Assembly (NCBI RefSeq): GCF_020905295.1
Contig: NZ_JAJJMM010000001.1
Coordinates: 1,736,001 to 1,800,000 of the forward strand
Source of the DNA: Flavobacterium piscisymbiosum
Lineage (GTDB): Bacteria; Bacteroidota; Bacteroidia; Flavobacteriales; Flavobacteriaceae
Direction: 5' to 3'
Length of the DNA: 64,000 nucleotides
Position numbers and translations under genes: made by a program. How positions within the stretch are numbered: position 1 is the first letter of the stretch; every line of letters starts with the position of its first letter. The notes under the pieces are model-generated. The model did not search any database. It was not told where the DNA came from and worked only from the letters and a program-made list of their open reading frames with translations. This document shows, piece by piece, positions 7,568 through 17,121 of the stretch.

Positions 7568-8881
7568 TTATTTGCGTATGGTTTCGATAAATTCTACAAC
7601 GGCGCTATGAGATACGGCGTTTTTCTTAAAATGAGATTTAATTAAACGACGCTCTTCTTCGGTTGCTTCAAATTGATTGATGATATTGTTTAGGTGCATC
7701 TTCATGTGACCTTCCTGAATTCCGGTTGTAGTTAGTGATCGCAATGCGGCAAAGTTTTGCGCCAAACCAGCAACGGCAACAATTTGCATTAATTCTTTTG
7801 CAGATGGTTTTTCGAGGATGTCAAAACATAATTTTACCAAAGGATGTAAAGAGGTTAATCCACCAACGGTTCCTAATGCTAAAGGAATTTCGAGCCAGAA
7901 AGTAAAAATTCCGTCTTCGATTTTAGCATGAGATAAACTGGCATATTGACCATTTTTTGAAGCGTAGGCATGAACTCCGGCTTCAACAGCTCTAAAGTCA
8001 TTTCCGGTTGCCAGAATTACGGCATCAACTCCGTTCATGATTCCTTTGTTATGGGTTACGGCTCTAAAAGGTTCGACTTCGGCAATTTGTACAGCTTGTA
8101 AAAAACGCTCTGCAAATTCTTGCGGATTTGGAATATGTTTTTCGGTTAAATCTTCGATAGGGCATGAAACTTCGGCTCTAACAATACAATTAGGAACATA
8201 ATTAGACAAAATACTCATCACTACTTTTAGTGTTTCATCTTCTGAAAATAAATCAGAATTTTGAAATTCCTCTTTTAAAGTAGTCGCAAATTGCTCCAGA
8301 CAAGAGTTGATAAAATTAGCTCCCATGCTGTCTTTGGTCTCAAAAGTAGCGTGAAGTTGAAAGTAATTCTCTAATAAACTTCTTTTGTCTTTTAGTTTTA
8401 TATCTAAAATTCCCCCGCCACGTTGTTGCATATTTTTGGTAATGCTTTGCGTGTCAGAGAAAAAATTTGGTTTTATCTGATCAAAGAAAGATTGTAGTTT
8501 TTGTGCGTCTCCGTTGAAAGTAAAGTGAACCTGACCAATTTTTTCGGTATCAATTACAGTTGCTTTAAAACCTCCACGTGTTGACCAGTATTTTGCTGCT
8601 TTTGAGGCCGCTGCAACCACAGAACTTTCCTCAATTGCCATTGGAATCGTTCTGTATTTTCCGTTGATTAAAAAATTAGGAGCAACTCCAAGTGGAATAT
8701 AAAGGTTTGTAAGGGTGTTTTCGATGAATTCGTCATGCAACTGCTGCAGCTTTTCGTCTGAATTTGTGTAATTTCTTATAATATTTAGTGCTTCTTCAGG
8801 GCTTGAAAAATAGGTATTGGCGATCCAGTTTATTTTTTCTTTTTTGGATAATTTAGAAAATCCGGCAACAGCGTTGTTCAT
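7568..8881 (-). CDS. mvaA: Hydroxymethylglutaryl-CoA reductase, class II
   Basis: The protein has 437 residues, the usual size for the class II (bacterial) enzyme, with no membrane helices. It converts HMG-CoA to mevalonate in isoprenoid synthesis. Catalytic motifs are present: Glu in AIEESSVVAAAS, Lys and Asp in THNKGIMNGVDAV, and the C-terminal His in GIQEGHMKMHL. The start is the ATG of MNNAVAGFSKL. The downstream GHMP kinase supports a biosynthetic role in the mevalonate pathway rather than mevalonate degradation. Confidence 0.93.
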   Translation of the reverse strand: MNNAVAGFSKLSKKEKINWIANTYFSSPEEALNIIRNYTNSDEKLQQLHDEFIENTLTNLYIPLGVAPNFLINGKYRTIPMAIEESSVVAAASKAAKYWSTRGGFKATVIDTEKIGQVHFTFNGDAQKLQSFFDQIKPNFFSDTQSITKNMQQRGGGILDIKLKDKRSLLENYFQLHATFETKDSMGANFINSCLEQFATTLKEEFQNSDLFSEDETLKVVMSILSNYVPNCIVRAEVSCPIEDLTEKHIPNPQEFAERFLQAVQIAEVEPFRAVTHNKGIMNGVDAVILATGNDFRAVEAGVHAYASKNGQYASLSHAKIEDGIFTFWLEIPLALGTVGGLTSLHPLVKLCFDILEKPSAKELMQIVAVAGLAQNFAALRSLTTTGIQEGHMKMHLNNIINQFEATEEERRLIKSHFKKNAVSHSAVVEFIETIRK

Positions 8882-9064
8882 TCTCAGTATTTTAAATAAT
8901 AATGTGGCAGCAAAGATACCATTTTAAGAGTTTTGTTTGTAATGTATTTCAAATTTGAAAAGTACGCAATCGTTATTTTTTTTAACATTTAACAGTTGAA
9001 ATGTGTATTATGTTCATTTTTTTTACTAAAATTGGGCTCTTTTTTATATTTAAAATAATTCTCA

Positions 9065-11236
9065 ATGAATACGAGTAAAATTACTGTAATACTTTTATTT
9101 TTAGTGGCTACTGTTTTTGGTCAACAAAAAATTACTGTCGAAGATATTTATAGCGGAGCATTTCGTGCAAAAGGAATGGATGAGCTGCAATCGCTAAAGA
9201 ATACCGACCAATACACAGTTTTAAATGTAGATCAGGCCAGTAGAAGTATGCAAATTGATTTATACGATTTTGCTACGCTAAAAAAAGTATCGAACTTAAT
9301 TGATACTAAAAATCATAAGGATCTTGCTGATGGAATTGATAGCTATACTTTTGATGCTTCTGAAAAAAAGATCCTAATTGCATGTAATACAAATAAAATC
9401 TTTCGTCACTCTTTTACGGCAGATTATTTTTTATACGATATAACAACAAAATCACTTACAAAACTTTTTAATTTTCAGGTTCAGGAACCAACTTTTTCGC
9501 CTGACGGAACTAAAATTGCTTATGCTAAAGAAAATAATCTTTATGTATATGATGTAGCTTCAAAAAAATCTACAGCAGTTACAACCGATGGAAAGAAAAA
9601 TGCAATCATTAATGGTATTACGGATTGGGTTTATGAAGAAGAATTTGCTTTTGTCCGGGCTTTTGACTGGAGTAAAGACAGTAAAAAACTAGCCTACATT
9701 CGTTTTGATGAAAGCCAGGTTCCGGAATTTTCGATGTCGATGTTCCATAAAGACTTATATCCAACTATCGAAACGTTCAAATATCCTAAAGCAGGAGAGA
9801 AAAATTCGGTAGTTTCATTACATATATATGATGCAGCTACAAATAGCACTAAAAAGGTAGCATTAGATAATTATAATGACTTTTATATTGCAAGGTTACA
9901 ATGGACAAATGATAATAACGTATTATCGGCTCAGGTTTTAAACCGCCATCAGGATAATCTTGATCTACTGTTTGTTGACGGGACTACAGCTGTTGCAAAA
10001 GTGGTTCTAAATGAAAAAGACAAAGCGTATGTTGATGTTACAGACAATTTGACTTTCTTAAAAGATAATAGCTTTATCTGGACAAGCGAAAAAGACGGTT
10101 TTAATCATATTTATGTATATGATAAAACAGGAAAACTTAAAAATCAGGTTACAAAAGGAAACTGGGAAGTTGTATCTTACTACGGTTTCGACGAAAAAAA
10201 CAAAACTATTTTCTACCAATCTACAGAAAATGGTTCTATCAACAGAGATATCTACAGAATTGGTTTAGACGGAAAAAACAAAGTACGTTTAACATCGAAA
10301 GTGGGAACAAGTGTAGCTACTTTTAGTCCTAACTTTCAATTTTTTATCAATACTTTCTCAAGCGCATCTCAGCCTACGACTTATACTTTAAATGAGTCTA
10401 AAACGGGTAAAGAGATTCAGGTTATCGAAAACAATGAGGCTCTTGCTGCTAAATTGAAAAGCTATAATTTGCCAACAAAAGAATTTTTTGTTTTAAAAAC
10501 GGCTAAAGGAAACGAATTGAACGCCTGGATTTTGAAACCAAAAGATTTTGATCCTTCAAAAAAATATCCTGTTTTCATGTACCAATATTCTGGTCCGGGA
10601 TCTCAGCAGGTAAACAATGATTGGAATAATTCTGATGATTATTGGTTTGCCTCACTTACGCAACAAGGTTATATTGTAGCTTGTATCGACGGAAGAGGAA
10701 CTGGTTTTAAAGGTGCTGATTTCAAAAAAGTTACTCAAAAAGAATTAGGGAAATACGAAGTTCAGGATCAGATTGATGCTGCTAAAGTAATTGGAGCTTA
10801 TCCTTATGTTGATGCTGCAAGAATTGGAATCTTTGGATGGAGTTACGGCGGATTTATGGCTTCGAACTGTATTTTTCAGGGGAATGACGTATTTAAAATG
10901 GCGATTGCAGTTGCTCCGGTAACCAACTGGCGTTTTTACGACAGCGTTTATACAGAAAGATACATGCAGACTCCACAGGAAAATGCAAGCGGATACGATC
11001 AAAACTCTCCAATAAACCATGTTAGTAAATTAAAAGGTAAGTTTTTATTGATTCATGGATCAGGTGATGATAACGTTCATGTGCAGAACTCTATGCAAAT
11101 GATGGAAGCGCTGATTCAGGCGAATAAACAATTTGATTCTCAGATATATCCGGATAAAAATCATGGTATTTATGGCGGTGCAACGAGAATTCAGCTTTAT
11201 AATAAAATGACTAACTTTATCAAAGAAAATTTATAA
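9065..11236 (+). CDS. Secreted dipeptidyl-peptidase IV (S9 family)
   Basis: The protein has 723 residues. A signal peptide covers about residues 1-19 (ending VFGQQ). An eight-bladed DPPIV N-terminal propeller covers about 95-460. The alpha/beta hydrolase domain covers about 515-723 and holds a complete triad: Ser593 in GWSYGG, Asp668 in GSGDDNVH and His700 in KNHGIYGG. The double-glutamate motif VYEEEFAF that binds the substrate N-terminus is present. It should release N-terminal dipeptides, often after proline, in the periplasm. It lies 36 bases upstream of three peptide transporter genes, suggesting linked peptide use. Confidence 0.93.
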   Translation: MNTSKITVILLFLVATVFGQQKITVEDIYSGAFRAKGMDELQSLKNTDQYTVLNVDQASRSMQIDLYDFATLKKVSNLIDTKNHKDLADGIDSYTFDASEKKILIACNTNKIFRHSFTADYFLYDITTKSLTKLFNFQVQEPTFSPDGTKIAYAKENNLYVYDVASKKSTAVTTDGKKNAIINGITDWVYEEEFAFVRAFDWSKDSKKLAYIRFDESQVPEFSMSMFHKDLYPTIETFKYPKAGEKNSVVSLHIYDAATNSTKKVALDNYNDFYIARLQWTNDNNVLSAQVLNRHQDNLDLLFVDGTTAVAKVVLNEKDKAYVDVTDNLTFLKDNSFIWTSEKDGFNHIYVYDKTGKLKNQVTKGNWEVVSYYGFDEKNKTIFYQSTENGSINRDIYRIGLDGKNKVRLTSKVGTSVATFSPNFQFFINTFSSASQPTTYTLNESKTGKEIQVIENNEALAAKLKSYNLPTKEFFVLKTAKGNELNAWILKPKDFDPSKKYPVFMYQYSGPGSQQVNNDWNNSDDYWFASLTQQGYIVACIDGRGTGFKGADFKKVTQKELGKYEVQDQIDAAKVIGAYPYVDAARIGIFGWSYGGFMASNCIFQGNDVFKMAIAVAPVTNWRFYDSVYTERYMQTPQENASGYDQNSPINHVSKLKGKFLLIHGSGDDNVHVQNSMQMMEALIQANKQFDSQIYPDKNHGIYGGATRIQLYNKMTNFIKENL

Positions 11237-11272
11237 TCTAAAACTTTAAACCTTAATCAAATAATAAATAAT

Positions 11273-13141
11273 ATGGGAGAAACTCAAGTAAAAACTGCGC
11301 ATCCAAAAGGACTTTGGGTATTGTTTGGAACGGAGATGTGGGAGCGATTCAACTTTTATGGAATGCGAGCTTTATTAACTTTATTTCTTGTGAATTCATT
11401 ATTGATGAAGGAAGAAGAAGCTTCTATAATTTACGGAGGTTTCCTTGGACTTTGTTATTTAACGCCAATGTTGGGAGGTTTTGTAGCCGATCGTTTTTTA
11501 GGTAACAGAAACTGTATTTTATTAGGCGGATTGCTAATGGCAATTGGACAAATGTTATTGTTTACCAGTGGTAGTGTTTTTGAGTCTAATTTGAGTTTAG
11601 CAAAAGCTATAATGTACTGTGGCTTAGGGGTTATTGTTTTTGGTAACGGATTTTTCAAACCAAATATTTCCAGTATGGTGGGGAGTTTGTATCCGAAACA
11701 GGAAAAAACAAAACTTGATACTGCTTTTACAATTTTCTATATGGGAATTAATATTGGTGCCTTCTTAGGTCAGTCAATATGTCCTTTATTAGGAGATGTA
11801 GTTGATAAAGGAGGTGTTAGAGATATTCATGCTTTTAAATGGGGATTCTTGGCAGCTTCTGTAGCGATGCTTTTAGGTACATTACTTTTTTATGTCTTGA
11901 AAAATAAATATGTGGTATCTCCAGAAGGGAGACCATTAGGAGGTTTACCTTCTAAAAATGTTGCTGAAGATTTTGAAGAAGGAGAGGCACAAAAAGCTAA
12001 TTTTTCTAATAAAGCTTTAATCGGTGCAGGAATTGCATTTTTTGTTTTAGGTCTATTTTTTCATTACGTAGTAGGTCAGAATTTAATTTATACTTTAATT
12101 TATTCTAGTGGATTAGCTTTAGCAGGATTGATAATATCTGATTCTTCATTGACAAAAATTGAAAGAGATAGAATTATTGTAATTTATATCGTTTCATTTT
12201 TTATTATTTTCTTTTGGGCGGCTTTTGAACAAGCAGGTTCATCATTAACTTTTATTGCGAATAATCAAACTGACAGGAATTTCTTTGGATGGCAAATGCC
12301 TCCATCGATGGTTCAGATTTTTAATGGATTATTTGTTGTCGTTCTTGCAGTTCCTTTTAGTATTTTATGGGATTATCTAAGAGCAAAAAGTAAGGAGCCT
12401 ATTTCTCCTGTAAAGTTAGCTATAGGTTTGGTGGTGATTACTGTGAGTTTCTTTATGATTGCTACTCAGGTATCTTATATTGGGACCTCGGGATTGTTAT
12501 TGGTTAAATGGCTTATTTTATTGTATTTCTTGAATACTTGTGCTGAGTTGTGTTTGTCTCCAATTGGTTTGTCATTGGTTGGTAAATTATCTCCAAAACG
12601 TTTTGCTTCTCTTTTGTTTGGTGTTTTCTTTTTGTCTAATGCTTCAGGTTATGCTTTAGGAGGGACTTTAGGTTCTATTTTGCCTCCAACAGGTGATAAG
12701 TATAAAGCAGCGGAAAAGGTAAATATTGATTTGCAATCAATTTTGGAAAATAAATCTGTTGCAAATGGCGCAGAATTATTTGCTTTGGCGCAATTACAGA
12801 TAGCAAAAATTGATAAAGAAAAATCTAAAGAATTTAAGTTAGATGTAGAAAAAAAGATTGAAACTATCGCTGAGATAAAGAGTCAGAGAGATGTTGCTGC
12901 AAAAGCCAAAGTTGAATTTGTAAATAATTTTACAGCGAAAGACACAACGTTTACGGCAAAAGAATTGGATATTCTTAAGGAGAAGAATATTATTACAGTT
13001 TCATATCCAGAATTTGCTGGATTTATTATTCACAACTTATATGAATTCTTTATGGTATTTGTTGTTTTAACCGGTATCGCAGCAATTATATTATTTGCTT
13101 TGACTCCATTCTTGAAAAAGATGATGCACGGTGTTCGATAA
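11273..13141 (+). CDS. POT/PTR family proton-coupled peptide transporter, copy 1
   Basis: The protein has 622 residues with the MFS fold. It carries the POT hallmark EMWERFNFYGMRALL near the N-terminus, a second family motif FFKPNISSMVG and, in TM7, FWAAFEQAGSSLT with the conserved Glu. It should import di- and tripeptides with protons. Unusually for POT proteins, a Lys/Glu-rich soluble stretch of about 100 residues (about 480-585) is inserted before the last membrane helix. It follows the DPP IV gene after 36 bases and is probably co-transcribed with it. A terminator lies just after it. Confidence 0.9.
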   Translation: MGETQVKTAHPKGLWVLFGTEMWERFNFYGMRALLTLFLVNSLLMKEEEASIIYGGFLGLCYLTPMLGGFVADRFLGNRNCILLGGLLMAIGQMLLFTSGSVFESNLSLAKAIMYCGLGVIVFGNGFFKPNISSMVGSLYPKQEKTKLDTAFTIFYMGINIGAFLGQSICPLLGDVVDKGGVRDIHAFKWGFLAASVAMLLGTLLFYVLKNKYVVSPEGRPLGGLPSKNVAEDFEEGEAQKANFSNKALIGAGIAFFVLGLFFHYVVGQNLIYTLIYSSGLALAGLIISDSSLTKIERDRIIVIYIVSFFIIFFWAAFEQAGSSLTFIANNQTDRNFFGWQMPPSMVQIFNGLFVVVLAVPFSILWDYLRAKSKEPISPVKLAIGLVVITVSFFMIATQVSYIGTSGLLLVKWLILLYFLNTCAELCLSPIGLSLVGKLSPKRFASLLFGVFFLSNASGYALGGTLGSILPPTGDKYKAAEKVNIDLQSILENKSVANGAELFALAQLQIAKIDKEKSKEFKLDVEKKIETIAEIKSQRDVAAKAKVEFVNNFTAKDTTFTAKELDILKEKNIITVSYPEFAGFIIHNLYEFFMVFVVLTGIAAIILFALTPFLKKMMHGVR

Positions 13142-13160
13142 ATAGTACTAATGATATATG

Positions 13161-13198
13161 AAAATTACCTACAGGTTTAGGCTTGTAGGTAATTTTAA
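13161..13198 (+). terminator. Terminator between POT copies 1 and 2
   Basis: AAAATTACCTACA (13161-13173) pairs perfectly over 13 bp with TGTAGGTAATTTT (13184-13196) around a 10-base loop, followed by AATTTT. It lies inside the longest possible reading frame of copy 2, which argues that copy 2 starts downstream at 13218. Confidence 0.8.
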
Positions 13199-13217
13199 TT
13201 TTAAAGAGATTACAGTT

Positions 13218-14876
13218 ATGTGGAAAAAACACCCAAAAGCACTTCCTTATTTATTTTTATCTGAAATGTGGGAGCGTTTTGGTTATTATTTAATGATCGG
13301 GATTTTTACTTTATATCTAAAAGATGTAAAGGATGGTTTTGCAATGACAGAAAAAGAAGCTTCTGACTTATACGGAACTTTTATTGCATTGGTATTTTTA
13401 ACCCCTTTTATTGGAGGTCTTGTTGCTGACAGGTATTTAGGCTACAAAAAATCTATTGTTTTTGGCGGAATTTTAATGGGTATTGGTTACTTCCTGATGG
13501 GGGTGCACGATATTACCGTACTTTACATTGCCATGACTTTGGTGATTGTAGGTAATGGTTTCTTTAAACCCAATATTTCTACATTATTAGGAAGTTTTTA
13601 TTCTAAAGAAGAGTTTAAAGATAAAAAAGATGAAGGCTACAATATTTTCTATATGGGAATAAATGTTGGGGCTTTTATTTGCAATTTCTTTGGTGCCGCA
13701 TTACAGATTCTTTTAGGATGGCATTGGGCTTTTATGGCAGCTGGTGTCGGTATGTTTATAGGTGTTATTGTGTTTTTGTTAGGTACAAAACATTATGTAG
13801 GCTACGATCAGAAAAAAGGAGTTCAGGAAGGCGATATGCCGTTTTATAAAATTGTTCTGTTCATTTTATTGCCTTCTTTTGTTTTTGGAGCGATTGGCTG
13901 GTTGATAAAAGGTGTTGCTTCAGAAACTAATTTAGACAGTTACATCTTTGGTTCAGATAGTACAGATGCTTTTATTTTTGCCTGTATTCCGATAGTTTTC
14001 TTTTATGGATCTCTTTATTTTAAAGCTAAAGTAGAAGATAAACGACCAATTGGTGCTTTGTTGGCTATTTTTGGAGTTGTAATTTTATTTTGGGCCGTTT
14101 TTAAACTGAATGGCTCGGCGCTTACTACCTGGGCAGATCGTTATACAGACAGACAAGTAACCGGAACCGCCGGTCAGTTTGTTGGTAAACTAAAATTAGC
14201 CAAAGAAGTAGAATATAAAAAAGTTTCGACTGAGGTTTATGACGAACAATTTCGTTTGCAAAAAACAAATGGAGTTGTAGAAACAGAAGTAAATTACCCA
14301 CTATATTTTAGAAATGTTGCACCTGAAAAATTACCTGCAGAAGGTGCGAAAGTGCATCTTTGGGCAACCAATTTAAGTCAGTCTATAAATCCTGCCTGGG
14401 TAATTATATTAACCCCTTTGATTGTTGCGTTTTTCTCTTTTTTACGATCCAGAAAAAAAGAACCTTCGACACCTACAAAAATTGCTTTTGGTTTGCTAAT
14501 TTCGGCGCTGTCTGTTTTAGTTATGGTCGCAGCTGTGCAAATTGGTCATGACGGAGCCGAAAAAGTTAGTGCATGGTGGCTGGTAGCAAATTACGGAATC
14601 ATAACAATTGGAGAGTTATTTTTAAGTCCAATGGGATTATCAGTAGTATCTAAATTGAGTCCGGTAAATATTACTTCCTTAATGATGGGAGGTTGGTTTT
14701 TATCGACTTCGATAGGAAATAAATTAAGCGGAGTTTTGGCTAGTATGTGGGATACGTACGACAATAAAGCTAACTTTTTTTGGGTTAATTTTGCATTGTT
14801 AATGTTTGCAACCGTACTAATGTTTGTTTTAGTAAAGCAGCTTAATAAGGTGATGAAGGAACGAGGAATCAATTAA
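13218..14876 (+). CDS. POT/PTR family peptide transporter, copy 2 (variant TM7)
   Basis: The protein has 552 residues when started at the ATG of MWKKHPKALPYL. An in-frame ATG at 13158 would place 20 extra residues inside a terminator hairpin and is rejected. It has EMWERFGYYL in TM1 and FFKPNISTLLG, both family hallmarks. In TM7 the usual FEQ is replaced by FKLNGSALT, so the conserved Glu becomes Lys. A soluble insert of about 80 residues follows (about 320-405). Peptide transport is the family role, but substrate choice may differ. The next transporter gene begins 15 bases later. Confidence 0.85.
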   Translation: MWKKHPKALPYLFLSEMWERFGYYLMIGIFTLYLKDVKDGFAMTEKEASDLYGTFIALVFLTPFIGGLVADRYLGYKKSIVFGGILMGIGYFLMGVHDITVLYIAMTLVIVGNGFFKPNISTLLGSFYSKEEFKDKKDEGYNIFYMGINVGAFICNFFGAALQILLGWHWAFMAAGVGMFIGVIVFLLGTKHYVGYDQKKGVQEGDMPFYKIVLFILLPSFVFGAIGWLIKGVASETNLDSYIFGSDSTDAFIFACIPIVFFYGSLYFKAKVEDKRPIGALLAIFGVVILFWAVFKLNGSALTTWADRYTDRQVTGTAGQFVGKLKLAKEVEYKKVSTEVYDEQFRLQKTNGVVETEVNYPLYFRNVAPEKLPAEGAKVHLWATNLSQSINPAWVIILTPLIVAFFSFLRSRKKEPSTPTKIAFGLLISALSVLVMVAAVQIGHDGAEKVSAWWLVANYGIITIGELFLSPMGLSVVSKLSPVNITSLMMGGWFLSTSIGNKLSGVLASMWDTYDNKANFFWVNFALLMFATVLMFVLVKQLNKVMKERGIN

Positions 14877-14891
14877 ATTATTTATAAATAA

Positions 14892-16376
14892 ATGGAGCAT
14901 AAGATCACTTTAGAAGAAATTCAAAATTTTAAAGGCAATTACCCAAAACAATTGTGGTATTTGTTTTTTGTTGAAATGTGGGAGCGTTTTTGTTTTTATG
15001 GAATGCGTGGTGTTCTTGTTATTTTTATGGTAGATCAGCTTTTTTTGAAAGAAGATCATGCCAGTGAGCAATATGGAGCTATTCAGGCTTTTGTATATGC
15101 CTTTACTTTTATTGGAGGTATTTTTGCCGATAAGATTTTAGGATTTAAGAAATCATTATTTTTTGGAGGAATTGTAATGATTCTGGGTAATCTTTTGATT
15201 GCCGTTGCGCCTCATGATTTCTTTTATTACGGAATTGCTTTTTCGATTATCGGGACTGGTTTCTTTAAGCCAAATGTTTCCTCGATGGTAGGAGAATTGT
15301 ATCACGAAAACGACGGACGAAGAGACGCTGGTTACGGAATGTTTTATGCCGGAATAAATGTCGGAGGACTTTTTGGTGGTGCGTTATGTGTTTATTTAGG
15401 AAAATACTATTCTTGGCAATTGTGCTTTTTATCGGCTGCTATTGTGATGTTTTTAGGTTTAATTACCTTTTTATTTACTAAAAAACATTTAGGGCCAATT
15501 GGGGATTCTCCGTTATTACACTTAGAAAAAAATAAAAGAAGAATTCGTGAGATAGCAGTATATGCTTTGTCTATTTTGAGTTTGCCTTTTATTTTTATAA
15601 TGGTGAAGAATACTAAATATACAGATTATTTCATGTATACTATTGGTACGATTGCCGTTTTGTATTTTGCGTATGAATTGTTTAAATTAGCAGATGCTAA
15701 ATTACAAAAGAAGCTTTTTGCAGCTTTTCTGTTTGTATTTTTCTATTTCTTGTTTAATTCTATTTACGAGCAAAGTGGAGGGTCGTTGTCGCTTTTTGCA
15801 AAAGATAATTTAAATGATAAGTTGTTATTTTTTACTATTGATCCTAATGTTGTTAATAATAGCTCGAATACTTTTTTTGTAGTTGTTTTAAGTCCGCTTA
15901 TTGGTTTATTATGGATATGGCTTGGAAAACGAAAAATTGAACCTAATACCTTAATTAAATTTGGAATTGGATTTCTATTTCTTGCGGCTTCTTTTTATAT
16001 CTTCTATCTGACCAGATTTTTTGCAGATTCTAAAGGGATCGCTTCATTGAATGTGTTTACTTTTGCTTATTTAATAACCACTATTGGTGAGCTTTGTTTA
16101 GGGCCAATCGGTATGTCTATTATTACAAAACTGTCTCCAAAAAGACTCTTTGGTATGATGATGGGATTATGGTTTCTTGCAAGTGCTTTTGGGCAATTGG
16201 CAGCAGGTAAACTGGGAGCGGAGATTTCCAGATCAAATACCGGAGATACTTTAGTTTCTAAACTGCAATCGTATACAGAAGGATATTATCAACTGGCTAT
16301 TTATTCGCTTGTTGCGGGAGTAATTTTATTGGCAATTTCGCCAATTATCAGGAAATTAATGCAAGAAGTAAAGTAG
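14892..16376 (+). CDS. POT/PTR family peptide transporter, copy 3
   Basis: The protein has 494 residues and is the most compact of the three, without the large soluble inserts of its neighbours. It has EMWERFCFYGMRGVL in TM1, FFKPNVSSMVG, and IYEQSGGSLSLFA in TM7 with the conserved Glu. It should be a proton-driven di-/tripeptide importer. It starts 15 bases after copy 2 and is co-transcribed with it. The C-terminus is a membrane helix followed by a short basic tail. The divergence among the three copies suggests old duplications with different substrate ranges. Confidence 0.9.
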   Translation: MEHKITLEEIQNFKGNYPKQLWYLFFVEMWERFCFYGMRGVLVIFMVDQLFLKEDHASEQYGAIQAFVYAFTFIGGIFADKILGFKKSLFFGGIVMILGNLLIAVAPHDFFYYGIAFSIIGTGFFKPNVSSMVGELYHENDGRRDAGYGMFYAGINVGGLFGGALCVYLGKYYSWQLCFLSAAIVMFLGLITFLFTKKHLGPIGDSPLLHLEKNKRRIREIAVYALSILSLPFIFIMVKNTKYTDYFMYTIGTIAVLYFAYELFKLADAKLQKKLFAAFLFVFFYFLFNSIYEQSGGSLSLFAKDNLNDKLLFFTIDPNVVNNSSNTFFVVVLSPLIGLLWIWLGKRKIEPNTLIKFGIGFLFLAASFYIFYLTRFFADSKGIASLNVFTFAYLITTIGELCLGPIGMSIITKLSPKRLFGMMMGLWFLASAFGQLAAGKLGAEISRSNTGDTLVSKLQSYTEGYYQLAIYSLVAGVILLAISPIIRKLMQEVK

Positions 16377-16428
16377 ACGTATATACGAATTCTTTTTTTG
16401 TTTAAATTTGTCAAAAAATAAAATAGCC

Positions 16429-16896
16429 ATGAAAAAAATATTTTTAATAACCTTGTTTTTAGTTGGGGCATTTGCAGTGCAGGCGCAAGAACTAAAATGG
16501 TATACAGATGTAAGAGAGGCAATTACTGTAAGTAATAAAGAGCAAAAACCAATGTTGATGTTTTTTACCGGAAGCGATTGGTGTGGTTGGTGTATTCGTT
16601 TACAAAATGAAGTTTTAAAAACCGCTGAATTTACAAAATGGGCTAAAGACAACGTTGTTTTAGTAGAGTTAGATTATCCAAGAAGAACGCCTCAAACTCC
16701 TGAGATTAAAAATCAGAATAATGAGTTACAGCAAGCTTTTGGAATACAAGGGTTTCCTACCATTTATTTTACAAGTGCTGAGGCGAAAGATGGTAAAGTA
16801 AATTTTAAAGGATTAGGACAAACCGGATATGTTGCCGGAGGTCCATCTGCCTGGTTAACAGTTGCTGAAGGAATTGTTCATCCGAAAAAATCTTAA
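16429..16896 (+). CDS. Periplasmic thioredoxin-family protein with CGWC site
   Basis: The protein has 155 residues from the ATG of MKKIFLITLF; an upstream in-frame TTG (16408) would spoil the signal peptide. The signal peptide ends after about residue 19 (FAVQAQ). The thioredoxin-like domain has the redox motif WCGWC (Cys52, Cys55) and a cis-Pro in IQGFPTIYF. It probably acts as a periplasmic thiol reductase or isomerase. It lies 52 bases after POT copy 3 and is followed by a strong terminator. Two paralogs without cysteines follow on the same strand. Confidence 0.88.
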   Translation: MKKIFLITLFLVGAFAVQAQELKWYTDVREAITVSNKEQKPMLMFFTGSDWCGWCIRLQNEVLKTAEFTKWAKDNVVLVELDYPRRTPQTPEIKNQNNELQQAFGIQGFPTIYFTSAEAKDGKVNFKGLGQTGYVAGGPSAWLTVAEGIVHPKKS

Positions 16897-16925
16897 AACA
16901 AAATAAATAATCTATAATAGATGTA

Positions 16926-16959
16926 GAAACTCCTTACGTTATCGTAAGGAGTTTTTTTT
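16926..16959 (+). terminator. Terminator after the CGWC thioredoxin gene
   Basis: AACTCCTTACG and CGTAAGGAGTT flank a TTAT loop, followed by eight T. This closes the DPP IV/POT/thioredoxin region. Confidence 0.9.
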
Positions 16960-17060
16960 GTTTAGTAAGAAAAGTTATTCATTTGTTTTGTTGTTTTTAA
17001 GGCTTTGATATTTTATTGTATGTAAAAAAACATATAATGTATTTTTTGTATTAATAAAAA

Positions 17061-17090
17061 TTGGAAAATTAAAATAATATGTTAATTTCG
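17061..17090 (+). promoter_or_regulatory. Promoter candidate for the second thioredoxin-like gene
   Basis: TTG at 17061-17063 and TAATTTCG at 17083-17090 are 19 bases apart, matching the Bacteroidota spacing. The gene start is 31 bases further on. Confidence 0.5.
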
Positions 17091-17121
17091 TCATGCTATA
17101 CTAACCAAAACCAATTATATT

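Noticed and set aside
10745..11020. Minus-strand reading frame inside the DPP IV gene
   Set aside because: It covers the conserved catalytic region of the peptidase on the other strand; shadow of coding sequence.
16356..16652. Antisense reading frame over the end of POT copy 3 and the thioredoxin gene
   Set aside because: It overlaps two well-supported genes and has no family pattern.
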